From NCBI GenBank assembly GCA_017523755.1, contig JAFWWA010000030.1, positions 1 to 64,000 of the forward strand: 64,000 bases of DNA, in the 5' to 3' direction. Below are positions 17,662-26,162 of the stretch, one piece after another. The notes under the pieces are model-generated. The model saw only the letters and a program-made list of their open reading frames with translations, was not told the origin of the DNA and searched no databases. The translations under genes were made by a program, and so were the position numbers. The stretch is from Christensenellaceae bacterium (GTDB lineage: Bacteria; Bacillota; Clostridia; Christensenellales; Christensenellaceae). Position 1 is the first letter of the stretch. Every line of letters begins with the position of its first letter.

Positions 17662-17719
17662 TTTAGATACAGGAAGGCAGAAACAGGCGGCATTAAAATA
17701 ATCATTAAGAGGTCATGAC

Positions 17720-18376
17720 ATGAGAGCGGACACACTGACTTATCTTTCGGACATACTCGACAGGCTTCCCGACCAGTGGCCGGCGACAGCGATACACAAC
17801 ATAGTCTGCCACGGGCACAGCGTGCCGGCAGGATACAACGCGACCCCGAGGGTCAACATGATGGAGGCGTATCCCGCCCTGCTCCACAGGGAGCTCACGA
17901 GCCGCTTCCCGTTCTCGGTCACGAACGTCATAGTGACTGCCATAGGAGGGGAGACCTCCGAGGGCGGCGAGAAGAGATTTAAGGACGATGTGCTATGCCA
18001 TAAGCCCGAGATCCTCACCATAGACTACTGTTTAAACGACAGGATGATAGGATATGTGAGGGCCGAGAAGGCCTGGAGGTCCATGATAGAGCAGGCGCTC
18101 AGGAAGGACATAAAGGTCATCCTCTTAACGCCCAGCTGGGACAACAACTTCTTTAAAAAGAACGAGGAGTGGAAGGCGCTCGAAAGGCACTGCTGGCAGG
18201 TAAGAAGGCTCGCCGACGAGTACGGCGTAGGCCTGGCGGATGTTTTCCTTGCTTTCGAAAGGTATATAAAGGAGGATCTCGACGCGGTGAACCTTCTCTC
18301 GCACGTGAACCATCCGAGCCGCCTCGGGCATGAGATAATAGCCTCTGAGATACTCAAGTTCTTCCTCGCAAGATAA
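17720..18376 (+). CDS. SGNH/GDSL-family hydrolase
   Basis: A 218-residue cytoplasmic protein with the SGNH blocks in order: CHGHSVPAG (block I, nucleophile Ser kept but GDS changed to GHS), AIGGETS (block II-like), DYCLNDRMI (block III Asn) and HVNHPSRLGH (block V with catalytic His). Likely an esterase/deacetylase acting on a carbohydrate ester. It lies upstream of two sugar-acid dehydratase genes but has its own promoter and a following hairpin. Confidence 0.8.
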   Translation: MRADTLTYLSDILDRLPDQWPATAIHNIVCHGHSVPAGYNATPRVNMMEAYPALLHRELTSRFPFSVTNVIVTAIGGETSEGGEKRFKDDVLCHKPEILTIDYCLNDRMIGYVRAEKAWRSMIEQALRKDIKVILLTPSWDNNFFKKNEEWKALERHCWQVRRLADEYGVGLADVFLAFERYIKEDLDAVNLLSHVNHPSRLGHEIIASEILKFFLAR

Positions 18377-18413
18377 CGGAAAGACAGCATTTGAGTTTTA
18401 TACGTTTTTTGGT

Positions 18414-18452
18414 GAGCGCCCGCTCCGTTTTATTCGGAATGGCGCTCTTTCG
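18414..18452 (+). terminator. Terminator-like hairpin after the SGNH hydrolase gene
   Basis: GAGCGCC (18414-18420) and GGCGCTC (18441-18447) with inner CCG/CGG pairs and a short T run. Confidence 0.6.
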
Positions 18453-18525
18453 TTTCCTGAAAACGCCATTAAAACGGCAAAATCACGGGCCTGGCCCGCT
18501 GCCGTAAAAACGGATAATTATGCGT

Positions 18526-18583
18526 CAGGAGAGTCCGCGCGGCCTCCTTTCCTGTTGACAAAACCATGTCCGTCATATAGAAT
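18526..18583 (+). promoter_or_regulatory. Promoter of the dehydratase pair with upstream inverted repeat
   Basis: TTGACA (18555-18560) and TAGAAT (18578-18583) with a 17-base spacer. Directly upstream, CAGGA and TCCTG surround the palindrome CCGCGCGG (18535-18542), a possible operator. Confidence 0.7.
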
Positions 18584-18633
18584 TTAGACTACAGGCAATA
18601 CAATCAAAGAATCTTTTTTTGGAGAGAATGATT

Positions 18634-19803
18634 ATGGCAAAAATAGTGGATGTTGAAGTGTTCAAGGTGCAGGCACCGAAAACATTTGACGGCAGTATGG
18701 GAGCCTTCATGAAGGCTGACGACAAGCGGCTTCCCTATATCACCTGCAAATCCATGCCCAGGAGGAACGGCGACATAAGCGGCGTCGTGCTCCAGGAAGG
18801 CGCCGTGGTAGTAAAGATCACTACCGAGGACGGCATCTACGGGCTCGGGAGCAGCGGTCTTTACAGGAACTGCACGGTGATAGTACAGGAAGTGCTCAAA
18901 CCCCTGCTCTTAGGCGCTGACGCGATGGAGATAGAGAAGCTCTGGGATATCATGTTCAAGGCTACGGTGGCTTTCGGAAGGAAGGGTGCCGTGATACAGG
19001 CCATCTCCGCCGTCGACATAGCTCTCTGGGACCTCATGGGAAAGACCATGGGGATACCGGTATACCAGCTCCTGGGCGGCAAGGTCAGGGACAAGATAAA
19101 GGTCTACGCTACCGGAAACGATCTTGAGCGCTTCAAGGCCATGGGATACAAGGCCAACAAGATACCCGCTCCGGGCGGCCCCGGACAGGGACTCGAGGGC
19201 TTCAAGGCCAATATAGCCGCGGCCCAGAGGGTGGCCAGGATAATGGGCGAGGACGCCGAGATAATGTACGACTGCTGGCAGGGCTGGGACATTGAGTTCA
19301 CGGTCAAGGTCTGCAAGGAATTAAAGAAGCAGAACCTGAACGTCAGATGGATAGAGGAGCCCCTCATGGCTGACGATATAGACGGACACGCAAGGCTCAA
19401 GGATCTCCTTAACCCGATGGGCATACTCGTAGCCACAGGCGAGCACGAGTATACGAGATGGGGAGCAAGGGAGCTCATAGAAAAGAAAGCCATCGACATA
19501 ATGCAGTGCGATATATGGTACAGCGGCGGCATTTCCGAAATGAGGAAGATGCTGGCATACGCGAAGGCCCACAACGTCTATGTCGTGCCTCACTGCAACG
19601 GCATGCCCGTTTATCACGTATCGATCTCGAGCCTGCAGTCTCCCTTTGCTGAAACGCTGGTCCTCCAGTCGGCGGCGAACGATGCCAACAGGCTGTTCCT
19701 CGGAGAGCCTCAGGTGGTCGACGGATTCCTCGACGTTCCCGACAGACCGGGCCTTGGCTACGAGCTGAACTACGACTGGGGCAGGATGCTCCCGTACAGC
19801 TGA
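18634..19803 (+). CDS. Enolase-superfamily sugar-acid dehydratase (rhamnonate dehydratase-like), copy 1
   Basis: A 389-residue mandelate-racemase-subgroup protein. The barrel shows Mg ligands Asp near 213 (IMYDCWQGWD), Glu near 239 (RWIEEPLMADD) and Glu near 267 (ATGEHEYTRWG), and a catalytic His in VVPHCNGMPVYH. The GEHE-TRWG, SPFAE and GEPQ-VDG blocks match L-rhamnonate dehydratase rather than galactonate or mannonate dehydratases. The start at 18634 is preceded by GGAGAG; two earlier in-frame Met codons are too close to that site. The adjacent gene is a paralogue. Confidence 0.82.
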   Translation: MAKIVDVEVFKVQAPKTFDGSMGAFMKADDKRLPYITCKSMPRRNGDISGVVLQEGAVVVKITTEDGIYGLGSSGLYRNCTVIVQEVLKPLLLGADAMEIEKLWDIMFKATVAFGRKGAVIQAISAVDIALWDLMGKTMGIPVYQLLGGKVRDKIKVYATGNDLERFKAMGYKANKIPAPGGPGQGLEGFKANIAAAQRVARIMGEDAEIMYDCWQGWDIEFTVKVCKELKKQNLNVRWIEEPLMADDIDGHARLKDLLNPMGILVATGEHEYTRWGARELIEKKAIDIMQCDIWYSGGISEMRKMLAYAKAHNVYVVPHCNGMPVYHVSISSLQSPFAETLVLQSAANDANRLFLGEPQVVDGFLDVPDRPGLGYELNYDWGRMLPYS

Positions 19804-19838
19804 GACGGAAGAGAAACTTTTTAGGAGCGTAACAAGAT

Positions 19839-21083
19839 ATGAAGATAACGAATGTTGAAGTATATAAATTCTTTTCGCCCAAGAGGAAGACCGACGATGC
19901 CTGGGGAAAGTGGCCCATAGCTAAGCCCCTGTCTCTTTATGAGGATTTCATGAAGGAGAAGGATTTCGATATCCTTGACCTCGTCGCAGGCGCATGCGTG
20001 GTAAAGATCACGGCTGAGGACGGGACCTACGGTCTCGGCTACACAGGTCTCTACAGGGAGAGCGCAAGCTTCCTCGAGGAGTGCTTAAAGCCCCATCTTA
20101 TGGGAATGGACGCCTTCGAGATAGAGTACGCGTGGGACATCATGTACAAGTCCTGCTGCGCTTACGGCAGGACGGGCCTTCTCATACACGCCGTCTCGGC
20201 CATCGACATGGCTTTATGGGACCTTTACGGAAAAGCCGTAGGCCAGCCCGTATACCAGCTTTTAGGCGGCAAGGTGAGGGATAAGATCAAGGCCTATGCA
20301 ACGGGCCCCGATTTCAAGCTCTATAAGTCTCTCGGATACAAGGCTGCCAAGATCCCTATGCCCTACGGAGCGATGCACGGAAAAGAAGGCATGAAGAAGA
20401 ACATCGAAGCCATCGCCGGCGTGAAGGAGATAATGGGCGACGACGCGGAGATCATGCTCGACTGCTGGATGAGCTGGGACACCGACTATACGGTGAGGAT
20501 CGCCAAGGAGCTCGAGAAATATAACGTGAGATGGGTGGAAGAGCCCACCATGCCCGACGACTATGACGGCTATAAGCGCTGCAAGGAGATACTGAACGGG
20601 CACGGCATCCTGGTAGCCGGAGGAGAGCACGAGTTCACAAGATGGGGAGCAAGGAAGCTCATCGATCTCAAGTGCGTCGACATACTCCAGTGCGATGTCT
20701 GCTATGCGGGCGGTATATCCGAGCTGAGAAAGATAAACGCCTACGCTGAGGCAAACGGGGTCAAGCTGATACCCCACAGCCACAATCTGCCGACATATCA
20801 CTTCTCGATCTCCAGCAAGAACTCTCCCTTCGCCGAGACGCTGCTCGATCCCAACGTACCGAGACTGTTCACGGGAGAGCCCCAGATCGAGAACGGCTTC
20901 ATAGACGTTCCCGACAGACCGGGATTCGGATATGAGCTCAATATGGACTACGGCGCGTTCTACAAGTACGAGGACGGAAAGTATCTCTACGACTATAAAT
21001 TCCGCACGAACCTCAAGGACGCTTCCCTCTGGAACGTAGGCATACCCAATGAGACGAACACTTATGTGAAAGGCAACGAGTGA
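19839..21083 (+). CDS. Enolase-superfamily sugar-acid dehydratase (rhamnonate dehydratase-like), copy 2
   Basis: A 414-residue paralogue of the previous gene, 35 bases downstream. It has KIPMPYGAMHGKEGMKKN, Mg ligands in MLDCWMSWD (Asp near 208), RWVEEPTMPDDYDGY and GGEHEFTRWG, and catalytic His near 312 in PHSHNLPTYHFS, plus NSPFAE and GEPQIENG. These follow the L-rhamnonate dehydratase pattern closely. It has a 20-residue C-terminal extension and an insertion near residue 20-45 relative to copy 1. Product would be a 2-keto-3-deoxy sugar acid. Confidence 0.85.
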   Translation: MKITNVEVYKFFSPKRKTDDAWGKWPIAKPLSLYEDFMKEKDFDILDLVAGACVVKITAEDGTYGLGYTGLYRESASFLEECLKPHLMGMDAFEIEYAWDIMYKSCCAYGRTGLLIHAVSAIDMALWDLYGKAVGQPVYQLLGGKVRDKIKAYATGPDFKLYKSLGYKAAKIPMPYGAMHGKEGMKKNIEAIAGVKEIMGDDAEIMLDCWMSWDTDYTVRIAKELEKYNVRWVEEPTMPDDYDGYKRCKEILNGHGILVAGGEHEFTRWGARKLIDLKCVDILQCDVCYAGGISELRKINAYAEANGVKLIPHSHNLPTYHFSISSKNSPFAETLLDPNVPRLFTGEPQIENGFIDVPDRPGFGYELNMDYGAFYKYEDGKYLYDYKFRTNLKDASLWNVGIPNETNTYVKGNE

Positions 21084-21093
21084 TCTTCTTAAG

Positions 21094-21345
21094 ATGAGAG
21101 TCTGGACAAAGATATACAGGAACAATAAGATAGTGGGCAGCCATACGGCTGAGAGCCTGGAGCAGGACCAGGGCTTAGCGCTCCTCCGCTGCATGGAGGA
21201 GATATGCAAGAAGCTGGACCTTGCGGAGCCCGTCTGGGTATCCAAGCACAGCCGTGATCTGTCGGTCTTCAGGAGGACGAAGCTTTATCCCTCCGACTTC
21301 ATGGAGCCCGTCAGTTTCGACTACTGCACTGTCGAGATACTGTAA
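21094..21345 (+). CDS. Small conserved-looking hypothetical protein
   Basis: An 83-residue protein starting MRVWTKIYRNNKIV, 10 bases after the dehydratase stop. It has no membrane segment. The pattern (short basic N-terminus, helix with CMEEICKKLDL, then PVWVSKHSRDLSVFRRTKLYPSDF) looks like a real small cytoplasmic protein of the kind common in Clostridia, but I cannot name a function. No strong ribosome binding site, so translation may depend on coupling. Confidence 0.65.
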   Translation: MRVWTKIYRNNKIVGSHTAESLEQDQGLALLRCMEEICKKLDLAEPVWVSKHSRDLSVFRRTKLYPSDFMEPVSFDYCTVEIL

Positions 21346-21357
21346 GGACAACAAAAT

Positions 21358-21386
21358 AAGGACTCCCCTCACGGGAAGTCCTTTTC
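21358..21386. terminator. Terminator between convergent genes
   Basis: AAGGACT (21358-21364) pairs with AGTCCTT (21377-21383), with inner CCC/GGG pairs and a following T run. Confidence 0.8.
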
Positions 21387-21404
21387 CTTTTATCGTAATG
21401 CTGT

Positions 21405-22385
21405 TTATCTTCTGGTGCCGTCGAAGTCGAGGTTCTCGGCGATGGCATCGTCGATGGCCTTTATCTGCTCCTCTGTGAGCTCCCAGTCGAAGGTAGCGCA
21501 GTTCTCTTTTGCCTCAGCGGGATTCCTTACTCCTACAAGAGCGGTCGAGACGTAATCCTTCTGGGTCGACCAGTTGATGGCGATCTGTGCAAGAGGCTTT
21601 CCGGTAGCTTGTGAGATCCCGTCCATAACGGCAAGGACCTTCATGACCTTGCTGAATCTCGGCTCCTGGAAGAAGGGATAGAATCCGTTCCTCGGGTCTC
21701 TGGGACCGAATGTCGGGGGCTCCCTGAAAGCACCGGTTAGGATCCCGGCACCGAGCGAACCGTATGTGAAGGTGTTGATGCCCTTGTTGACGCACCACTT
21801 CATCAGCTCCTCGTCTCTTCTTGCTACCATCGAATACGGAGGCTGAATGGCGTCGATCTTGCATACCTTCTCGCAGGTGAGGATCTGCTCCTTATTGAAG
21901 TTCGAAAGACCAACGAAACGGATCTTGCCCTGTCTCTTTAGGGTGTTCATGGCTTCCATGGTCTCCGAGAACGGGGTGTCGAGGTCCGGCCAGTGTACGA
22001 AATAGAAGTCGATATAGTCAGTATTGAGCCTTCTTAAGGATTGCTCGCATTCGTACAGGAGATCTTCGTATCTTCCGTCGCGCTGATATCCGGCTCCCGT
22101 CCTTACCGCCTTAAGGGTGAGGGCTGAAGCGCCTGTCTTTGTCGAGATGAGTATCTTTGATCTGTCGAGTCCGGCTATCGCTTTCCCGACGACCTTTTCC
22201 GAATAACCGTTGCCGTAGTCGGGAGCGGTATCTATGAGATTGACGCCGCCTTCAAGCATAGCGCGGATGGCGTCTATGGAATCCTTCTCGTTCACTTCAC
22301 CGTATCCTGCAGCGCCTATTGCCCAGGTCCCAACGGCGAGAGCTGAAACGTCTACGTTCTGTGATCTGAAATGTTTGTAACGCAT
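21405..22385 (-). CDS. Aldo/keto reductase
   Basis: A 326-residue TIM-barrel oxidoreductase when started at the ATG at 22385 behind AAAGGAGAATATGAC. Family marks: LIDTAPDYGNGYSEKVVGKAI with catalytic Asp and Tyr, ISTKTG with the Lys, FYFVHWPD with the His. Such enzymes reduce sugar or other aldehydes with NAD(P)H. Own promoter with a palindrome at the start site. Near sugar-acid genes but on the opposite strand. Confidence 0.9.
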   Translation of the reverse strand: MRYKHFRSQNVDVSALAVGTWAIGAAGYGEVNEKDSIDAIRAMLEGGVNLIDTAPDYGNGYSEKVVGKAIAGLDRSKILISTKTGASALTLKAVRTGAGYQRDGRYEDLLYECEQSLRRLNTDYIDFYFVHWPDLDTPFSETMEAMNTLKRQGKIRFVGLSNFNKEQILTCEKVCKIDAIQPPYSMVARRDEELMKWCVNKGINTFTYGSLGAGILTGAFREPPTFGPRDPRNGFYPFFQEPRFSKVMKVLAVMDGISQATGKPLAQIAINWSTQKDYVSTALVGVRNPAEAKENCATFDWELTEEQIKAIDDAIAENLDFDGTRR

Positions 22386-22410
22386 GTCATATTCTCCTTT
22401 GATCGTACTC

Positions 22411-22448
22411 TGTACGTACATTATATACCGCCCGGCGTGATATATCAA
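22411..22448 (-). promoter_or_regulatory. Promoter of the aldo/keto reductase with a start-site palindrome
   Basis: On the minus strand TTGATA (22448-22443) and TATAAT (22425-22420) are 17 bases apart. The perfect palindrome TGTACGTACA (22411-22420) lies just downstream of the -10 box. Confidence 0.7.
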
Positions 22449-22525
22449 TAGATTTTACAATTTTTAAAAATCAAAATTGCATTTTACGAGTCATTAGGCA
22501 GAAAGCCGGACCTGCGTTTCTGGAA

Positions 22526-22557
22526 TAAAAAAAGCCGTGACAACGGCATTTTTTTAA
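22526..22557 (-). terminator. Terminator of the membrane protein gene
   Basis: AGCCGT/ACGGC hairpin with A run on one side and T run on the other, downstream of the minus-strand gene ending at 22581. Confidence 0.8.
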
Positions 22558-22580
22558 ACCACATCGTATTTTCTTTATAG

Positions 22581-23366
22581 CTATTTTATTAGAGAGATTA
22601 TGAGAATGCCGACGACGAATATTGCAAAAGTGACCGCTGCGGACACTCTGGTCCTGGTGTTGTTTATCTCGTCGAAGGTGACGCTCTTCCTTATCCCGCC
22701 CCACATGAAGAAGTATTTTCTTAACGCCAGGTATTTGATCTCCGGTATGTTTAAAAGGAGGCATTCGCCGAGCTTGTATATGAATGACATCAGGTAGAAC
22801 ATGAGCGGCATCGAGGTGACGGCCGCGAAGGGCACGGCAAAGGGGGCGAACCTGCTCATCGAATCCTGCTTGATGCTGCCTATGGTAAAGATGTATAGAA
22901 GGAAGAGCCCTATCGGGATCAGTATGCAGGCGGCGTATTCGAGGCCCTTTAAAAGAGTGTAGACGATCTCCATCCGGGTCGCGGGCTCATAATGATAGAG
23001 AGCCTCGGAGGTCTTTAAGGAGTAGTATCTGTTCTCCTCCCTGTAGTTGTCACGGTCAAAGCCTATGTGCTCCTTCTCCTTATCGGTCATGAACATCTCG
23101 TCCCTTCTGTGGCAGAGGGAGAAGTATTCGCGCTCGGTAAGATGATACCTGTCGAGATACATTATGTCGCGTATGAAGACGCCCTGAAGATCGAGAAGGT
23201 ATATACCTCCTATCTCGAGCGACAGGAAATCCTTCCTCTTTTTCATGCAGCAGCAGTGGATAAGGGGATCGGCCGTACCTACGGTATCCTTTTCGGCAAA
23301 ATACAGCTGGTAGTTATACGGGCGGGCACCTGTCCTGAACCCGAACAGCAACATCTCTTTCTGCAT
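22581..23366 (-). CDS. Hypothetical membrane protein
   Basis: A 261-residue protein with a long soluble N-terminal part (~135 residues, with a CCC motif at residues 38-40) and three predicted membrane helices (LEYAACILIPIGLFLLYIF, then AVPFAAVTSMPLMFYLMSFI and a C-terminal AVTFAIFVVGILIISLI). It is reminiscent of YcxB-like small membrane proteins in architecture, but I do not recognise the family. Single gene with its own terminator. Confidence 0.7.
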   Translation of the reverse strand: MQKEMLLFGFRTGARPYNYQLYFAEKDTVGTADPLIHCCCMKKRKDFLSLEIGGIYLLDLQGVFIRDIMYLDRYHLTEREYFSLCHRRDEMFMTDKEKEHIGFDRDNYREENRYYSLKTSEALYHYEPATRMEIVYTLLKGLEYAACILIPIGLFLLYIFTIGSIKQDSMSRFAPFAVPFAAVTSMPLMFYLMSFIYKLGECLLLNIPEIKYLALRKYFFMWGGIRKSVTFDEINNTRTRVSAAVTFAIFVVGILIISLIK

Positions 23367-23439
23367 CTCTTACTTCCGCCATCGAGCTTTAAAGTATTCT
23401 ACGGGATTATACTATACCAAGGACGCCCAAAAATCAAAT

Positions 23440-23514
23440 GACGCAAAAAAACGCCCTCTCTTATGAAGGTCTGTATACCGGACTTCCGTCACGAGGGCGT
23501 CGTTTTCTTATACC
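23440..23514. terminator. Terminator between galT and the upstream region
   Basis: AAACGCCCTC and GAGGGCGT with A and T runs at the two ends; the long loop itself contains GGTC/GACTTCC pairing. It lies directly after the galT stop on the minus strand. Confidence 0.65.
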
Positions 23515-23517
23515 GTC

Positions 23518-24522
23518 TTACTTAAGGGAGGACCAGGATGAATCGGGACGTTTTGCCAAAAATCTTTCAAGGGCTTCCCTTAATTCCTGAGCCTTGGCTT
23601 CGGGAGAAGTGACGTTGCAGTACGCTCCGAGGCTCGTCTCCACCGAAGCCCTGAAATACTGCACGTTGGCTGCACGGAGCGGCGGATAGAACTCCACGTG
23701 GAAGTGGTAGCAGTCCTCGCCCTCGCCGTCCATGTTCACGGGGGTCTGATGGAATCCCATCATGTAGGGGAACAGCCTGTCGAATACGTTGTCGAAGGCG
23801 CCGGTAACATGGAGCAGTATCTCGGCAAAATCATCCTTCATCTTGTCCGTGAACTGGTTCATGTTGCATATATGCTCTTTGGCTGAGATGTTGACCCCGT
23901 AGGGGAAAGCGGTGTAGTAGGGGAGATAGGCGACGAAGCTGTCGTTCTCGTCTATGACCCTTATCTTCGCTTCGACTTCGGCGTCCCTGGCGTCGCAGAT
24001 GAGGCAGTGTCCGGTCTCCTCAAAGTATTTCTTCGAATTGGCAAGCTCCTTCTTCGGGGTCTCCGGGATCCTGTCGAAGGCGTAGAGCTGCCCGTGAGGA
24101 TGGGGCATCGTGGTGCCGGACTCGGCGCCCCTGTTCTCGAATATGAATATGTACTTTATCTTCTCGTCCTCTGACAGCTCCTTAAAACGGCTGCACCAGA
24201 GGTCTACGAGCTTCCTTATGTGCGGCAGAGGCAGCTCGGGCAGTGTTATCGTGTGCCCCGGGTGATAAAGGATGACCTCGCATTTGCCGTATACCGGCTT
24301 TGCCTTAAAGAAGCCTCCCTCGTATCCGTCAGTCGTCGAAAGCTCCTGCCTCATGACAGGAAAATCGTTGTCGTATTCGTAAACGTCGTATCCCTCGTCG
24401 GGGACGAGCCCTGATCCCGGACAGAAGGGACAGAAGTCCTTGGGCATCGTGGGCCTTTTGGCCCTGTTCGAGGCCACCATTATCCAGTCTCCGAGCATTG
24501 GGTTGTATCTGATCTCAGCCAT
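23518..24522 (-). CDS. galT: Galactose-1-phosphate uridylyltransferase
   Basis: A 334-residue HIT-superfamily nucleotidyltransferase. The active-site motif HPH is at residues 141-143 (TTMPHPHGQLYAF), with Zn-type cysteine pairs CPFC near 34 and CLIC near 175. It exchanges UMP between UDP-glucose and galactose-1-phosphate in the Leloir pathway. galM lies 22 kb away in this window; no galK or galE is nearby. Divergent from the KDPG aldolase gene. Confidence 0.93.
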   Translation of the reverse strand: MAEIRYNPMLGDWIMVASNRAKRPTMPKDFCPFCPGSGLVPDEGYDVYEYDNDFPVMRQELSTTDGYEGGFFKAKPVYGKCEVILYHPGHTITLPELPLPHIRKLVDLWCSRFKELSEDEKIKYIFIFENRGAESGTTMPHPHGQLYAFDRIPETPKKELANSKKYFEETGHCLICDARDAEVEAKIRVIDENDSFVAYLPYYTAFPYGVNISAKEHICNMNQFTDKMKDDFAEILLHVTGAFDNVFDRLFPYMMGFHQTPVNMDGEGEDCYHFHVEFYPPLRAANVQYFRASVETSLGAYCNVTSPEAKAQELREALERFLAKRPDSSWSSLK

Positions 24523-24580
24523 AATCCGCTCCTAAAAAAACATTTGTATAAATTATACCATAATATCGGTATGAGGGAGT

Positions 24581-24609
24581 TAGACAACGATAGTATTTTG
24601 GGATAAAAT
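24581..24609 (+). promoter_or_regulatory. Promoter of the KDPG aldolase fusion gene
   Basis: TAGACA (24581-24586) and TAAAAT (24604-24609) with a 17-base spacer. Confidence 0.55.
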
Positions 24610-24643
24610 ATATGTACACGAATACCAAGGAGAATAAAAGATC

Positions 24644-25600
24644 ATGAGTGTTATGAGATTGATAGAAGATACAGGCCTTATACCCGTAGTGTCGGTAGCC
24701 CCCGAAAAAGCGGTCGATCTTGGACGCGCACTCGAGGCGGGCGGAGTGCCGATACTGGAGATAACCTTCAGGAGGGAAGGTGCGGAGAAGGCTATAGAGA
24801 ACGTCGCAAAAGAGCTGCCTAAGGTCGCTGTAGGAGCGGGCACGGTGCTTACACTTGAGCAGGCCAGGATGGCTGTAGACGCAGGCGCGAGGTTCATAGT
24901 AGCTCCCGGCTACGATCCCGATCTGGTAGAGTTCTGCCTGAAAAAGGGAGTGGACGTAGTCCCCGGCGTTTCGACACCGTCGGAGGTAACGACGGCGATG
25001 AAGGCAGGGCTAAAAGTCCTAAAGCTTTTCCCGGCAGAGTCCATAGGCGGGACCAGGACCCTGAAGGACCTGGCGGGGCCGTTCCAGAGCATCAGATTCA
25101 TAACGACGGGCGGGATGAGCCTCGAGAATCTGGGAGAGTATACGAGGCAGAAAAACGTCCTTGCCGTAGGCGGGAGCTTCATGGCTCCTTCCGCCCTCAT
25201 TTCCGCCGGCGATTTCGAAGGCATAACCGCTCTTACGAAGACCGCCGTTAAGGAGATGTTCGGCTTCAAGCTGATACATATGGGCATAAATGCCAAGGAT
25301 AAGGACCAGGCACGCGAATGGGCTATGCTCATGAACGCGCTGTTCGATTTCCCGGCGAACGAGACGGCGATATCGTACTTCGCCAGCACTGACATAGAGA
25401 TAATGAGCGGCGGCGGAAGGGGAGAGAAGGGACATATCGGCATAGGCACGAACTGCCTCAAGAGAGCGCTCACCTGGCTCGAGGAGAAGGGATATTCGCC
25501 CAATCTCGAGACGGCAAGATACGACGCTTCGGGCAGGATGACCTTCATATATCTCGATAAGGACATATGCGGCTTCGCTGTGCATATAAACCAGAGATAG
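24644..25600 (+). CDS. KDPG/KHG aldolase fused to a VOC-like domain
   Basis: Residues 1-~205 are a class I KDPG aldolase: Glu in LEITFRREGA, GAGTVLTLEQ, PGVSTPSEV and the Schiff-base Lys127 in VLKLFPAE. Residues ~210-318 form a second domain starting FKLIHMGINAKDKDQA and ending MTFIYLDKDICGFAVHINQ, which has the shape of a VOC/glyoxalase-like module. Ordinary KDPG aldolases are ~210 residues, so the fusion is clear. The enzyme should cleave a 2-keto-3-deoxy-6-phospho sugar acid to pyruvate and a triose phosphate, downstream of dehydratases such as those at 18.6-21.1 kb. Confidence 0.87.
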   Translation: MSVMRLIEDTGLIPVVSVAPEKAVDLGRALEAGGVPILEITFRREGAEKAIENVAKELPKVAVGAGTVLTLEQARMAVDAGARFIVAPGYDPDLVEFCLKKGVDVVPGVSTPSEVTTAMKAGLKVLKLFPAESIGGTRTLKDLAGPFQSIRFITTGGMSLENLGEYTRQKNVLAVGGSFMAPSALISAGDFEGITALTKTAVKEMFGFKLIHMGINAKDKDQAREWAMLMNALFDFPANETAISYFASTDIEIMSGGGRGEKGHIGIGTNCLKRALTWLEEKGYSPNLETARYDASGRMTFIYLDKDICGFAVHINQR

Positions 25601-25621
25601 GGCATGCGCATAAAGTGACAT

Positions 25622-25660
25622 GAAGGGCTTTCCTCATTGAACGGAAAGCCCTTTTCCTTT
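25622..25660 (+). terminator. Terminator after the KDPG aldolase fusion gene
   Basis: GAAGGGCTTTCC and GGAAAGCCCTTTTCC around a nine-base loop. Confidence 0.88.
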
Positions 25661-25735
25661 ACCCCGGGCATATATATGTGTTTAAGTTTTCACGAGAAAA
25701 TGTTATTATAGGATGAGAAATATTTTAGGAGCGGC

Positions 25736-26128
25736 ATGATGATCCAGATAGTACAGAGCACAGATGAGGAAAGAGCAGCCATAAGGCGCGGAGACGGGGA
25801 CCTTTCATACGATCTCAAGGACGAGAACGGGAAGATCGCGGCGGCCATCAACGCCAGGATGTTCGGAGATACCCTGGAGATAGAAGATTTCGTGTATGAC
25901 GACATTGCGAGCGGAGCGCTGGTGTTCGACGTGGTCATGCACTACGCCATGGAAAAGGGCATGGTGCGCATGGTCATAAACGAATACGACGAGGAGAAGA
26001 TCGGATTCCTGAAGAGGTATGACTTCGAGGAGGTCTACCGTGAGGGGACGCTCTGCCATATGAAAAAGAAGCTCCTTTCGGTGCACGAGTACGTGCGCGA
26101 ATACGTGATGAAACTGGACAGACACTGA
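25736..26128 (+). CDS. GNAT-like acetyltransferase-fold protein
   Basis: A 130-residue protein. The order of elements (beta strand LEIEDFVYDDIASGALVFDVVMHYAMEKGMVRMVI, then EEKIGFLKRYDFEEVYREGTLCHMKKKL) follows the C-terminal half of GNAT acetyltransferases, including a FLKRYDFE helix-strand, but the acetyl-CoA loop R/Q-x-x-G-x-G/A is not clear. It may be a degenerate GNAT domain. AGGAGCGGC site before two adjacent ATG codons; 35 bases before the PHP gene. Confidence 0.65.
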   Translation: MMIQIVQSTDEERAAIRRGDGDLSYDLKDENGKIAAAINARMFGDTLEIEDFVYDDIASGALVFDVVMHYAMEKGMVRMVINEYDEEKIGFLKRYDFEEVYREGTLCHMKKKLLSVHEYVREYVMKLDRH

Positions 26129-26162
26129 TATACAGTCCTATATAATGATTGCGAGGTAGACA

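Noticed and set aside
20262-21245. Long minus-strand open frame opposite the second dehydratase
   Set aside because: Antisense shadow of a gene with complete active-site motifs; no recognisable domain.
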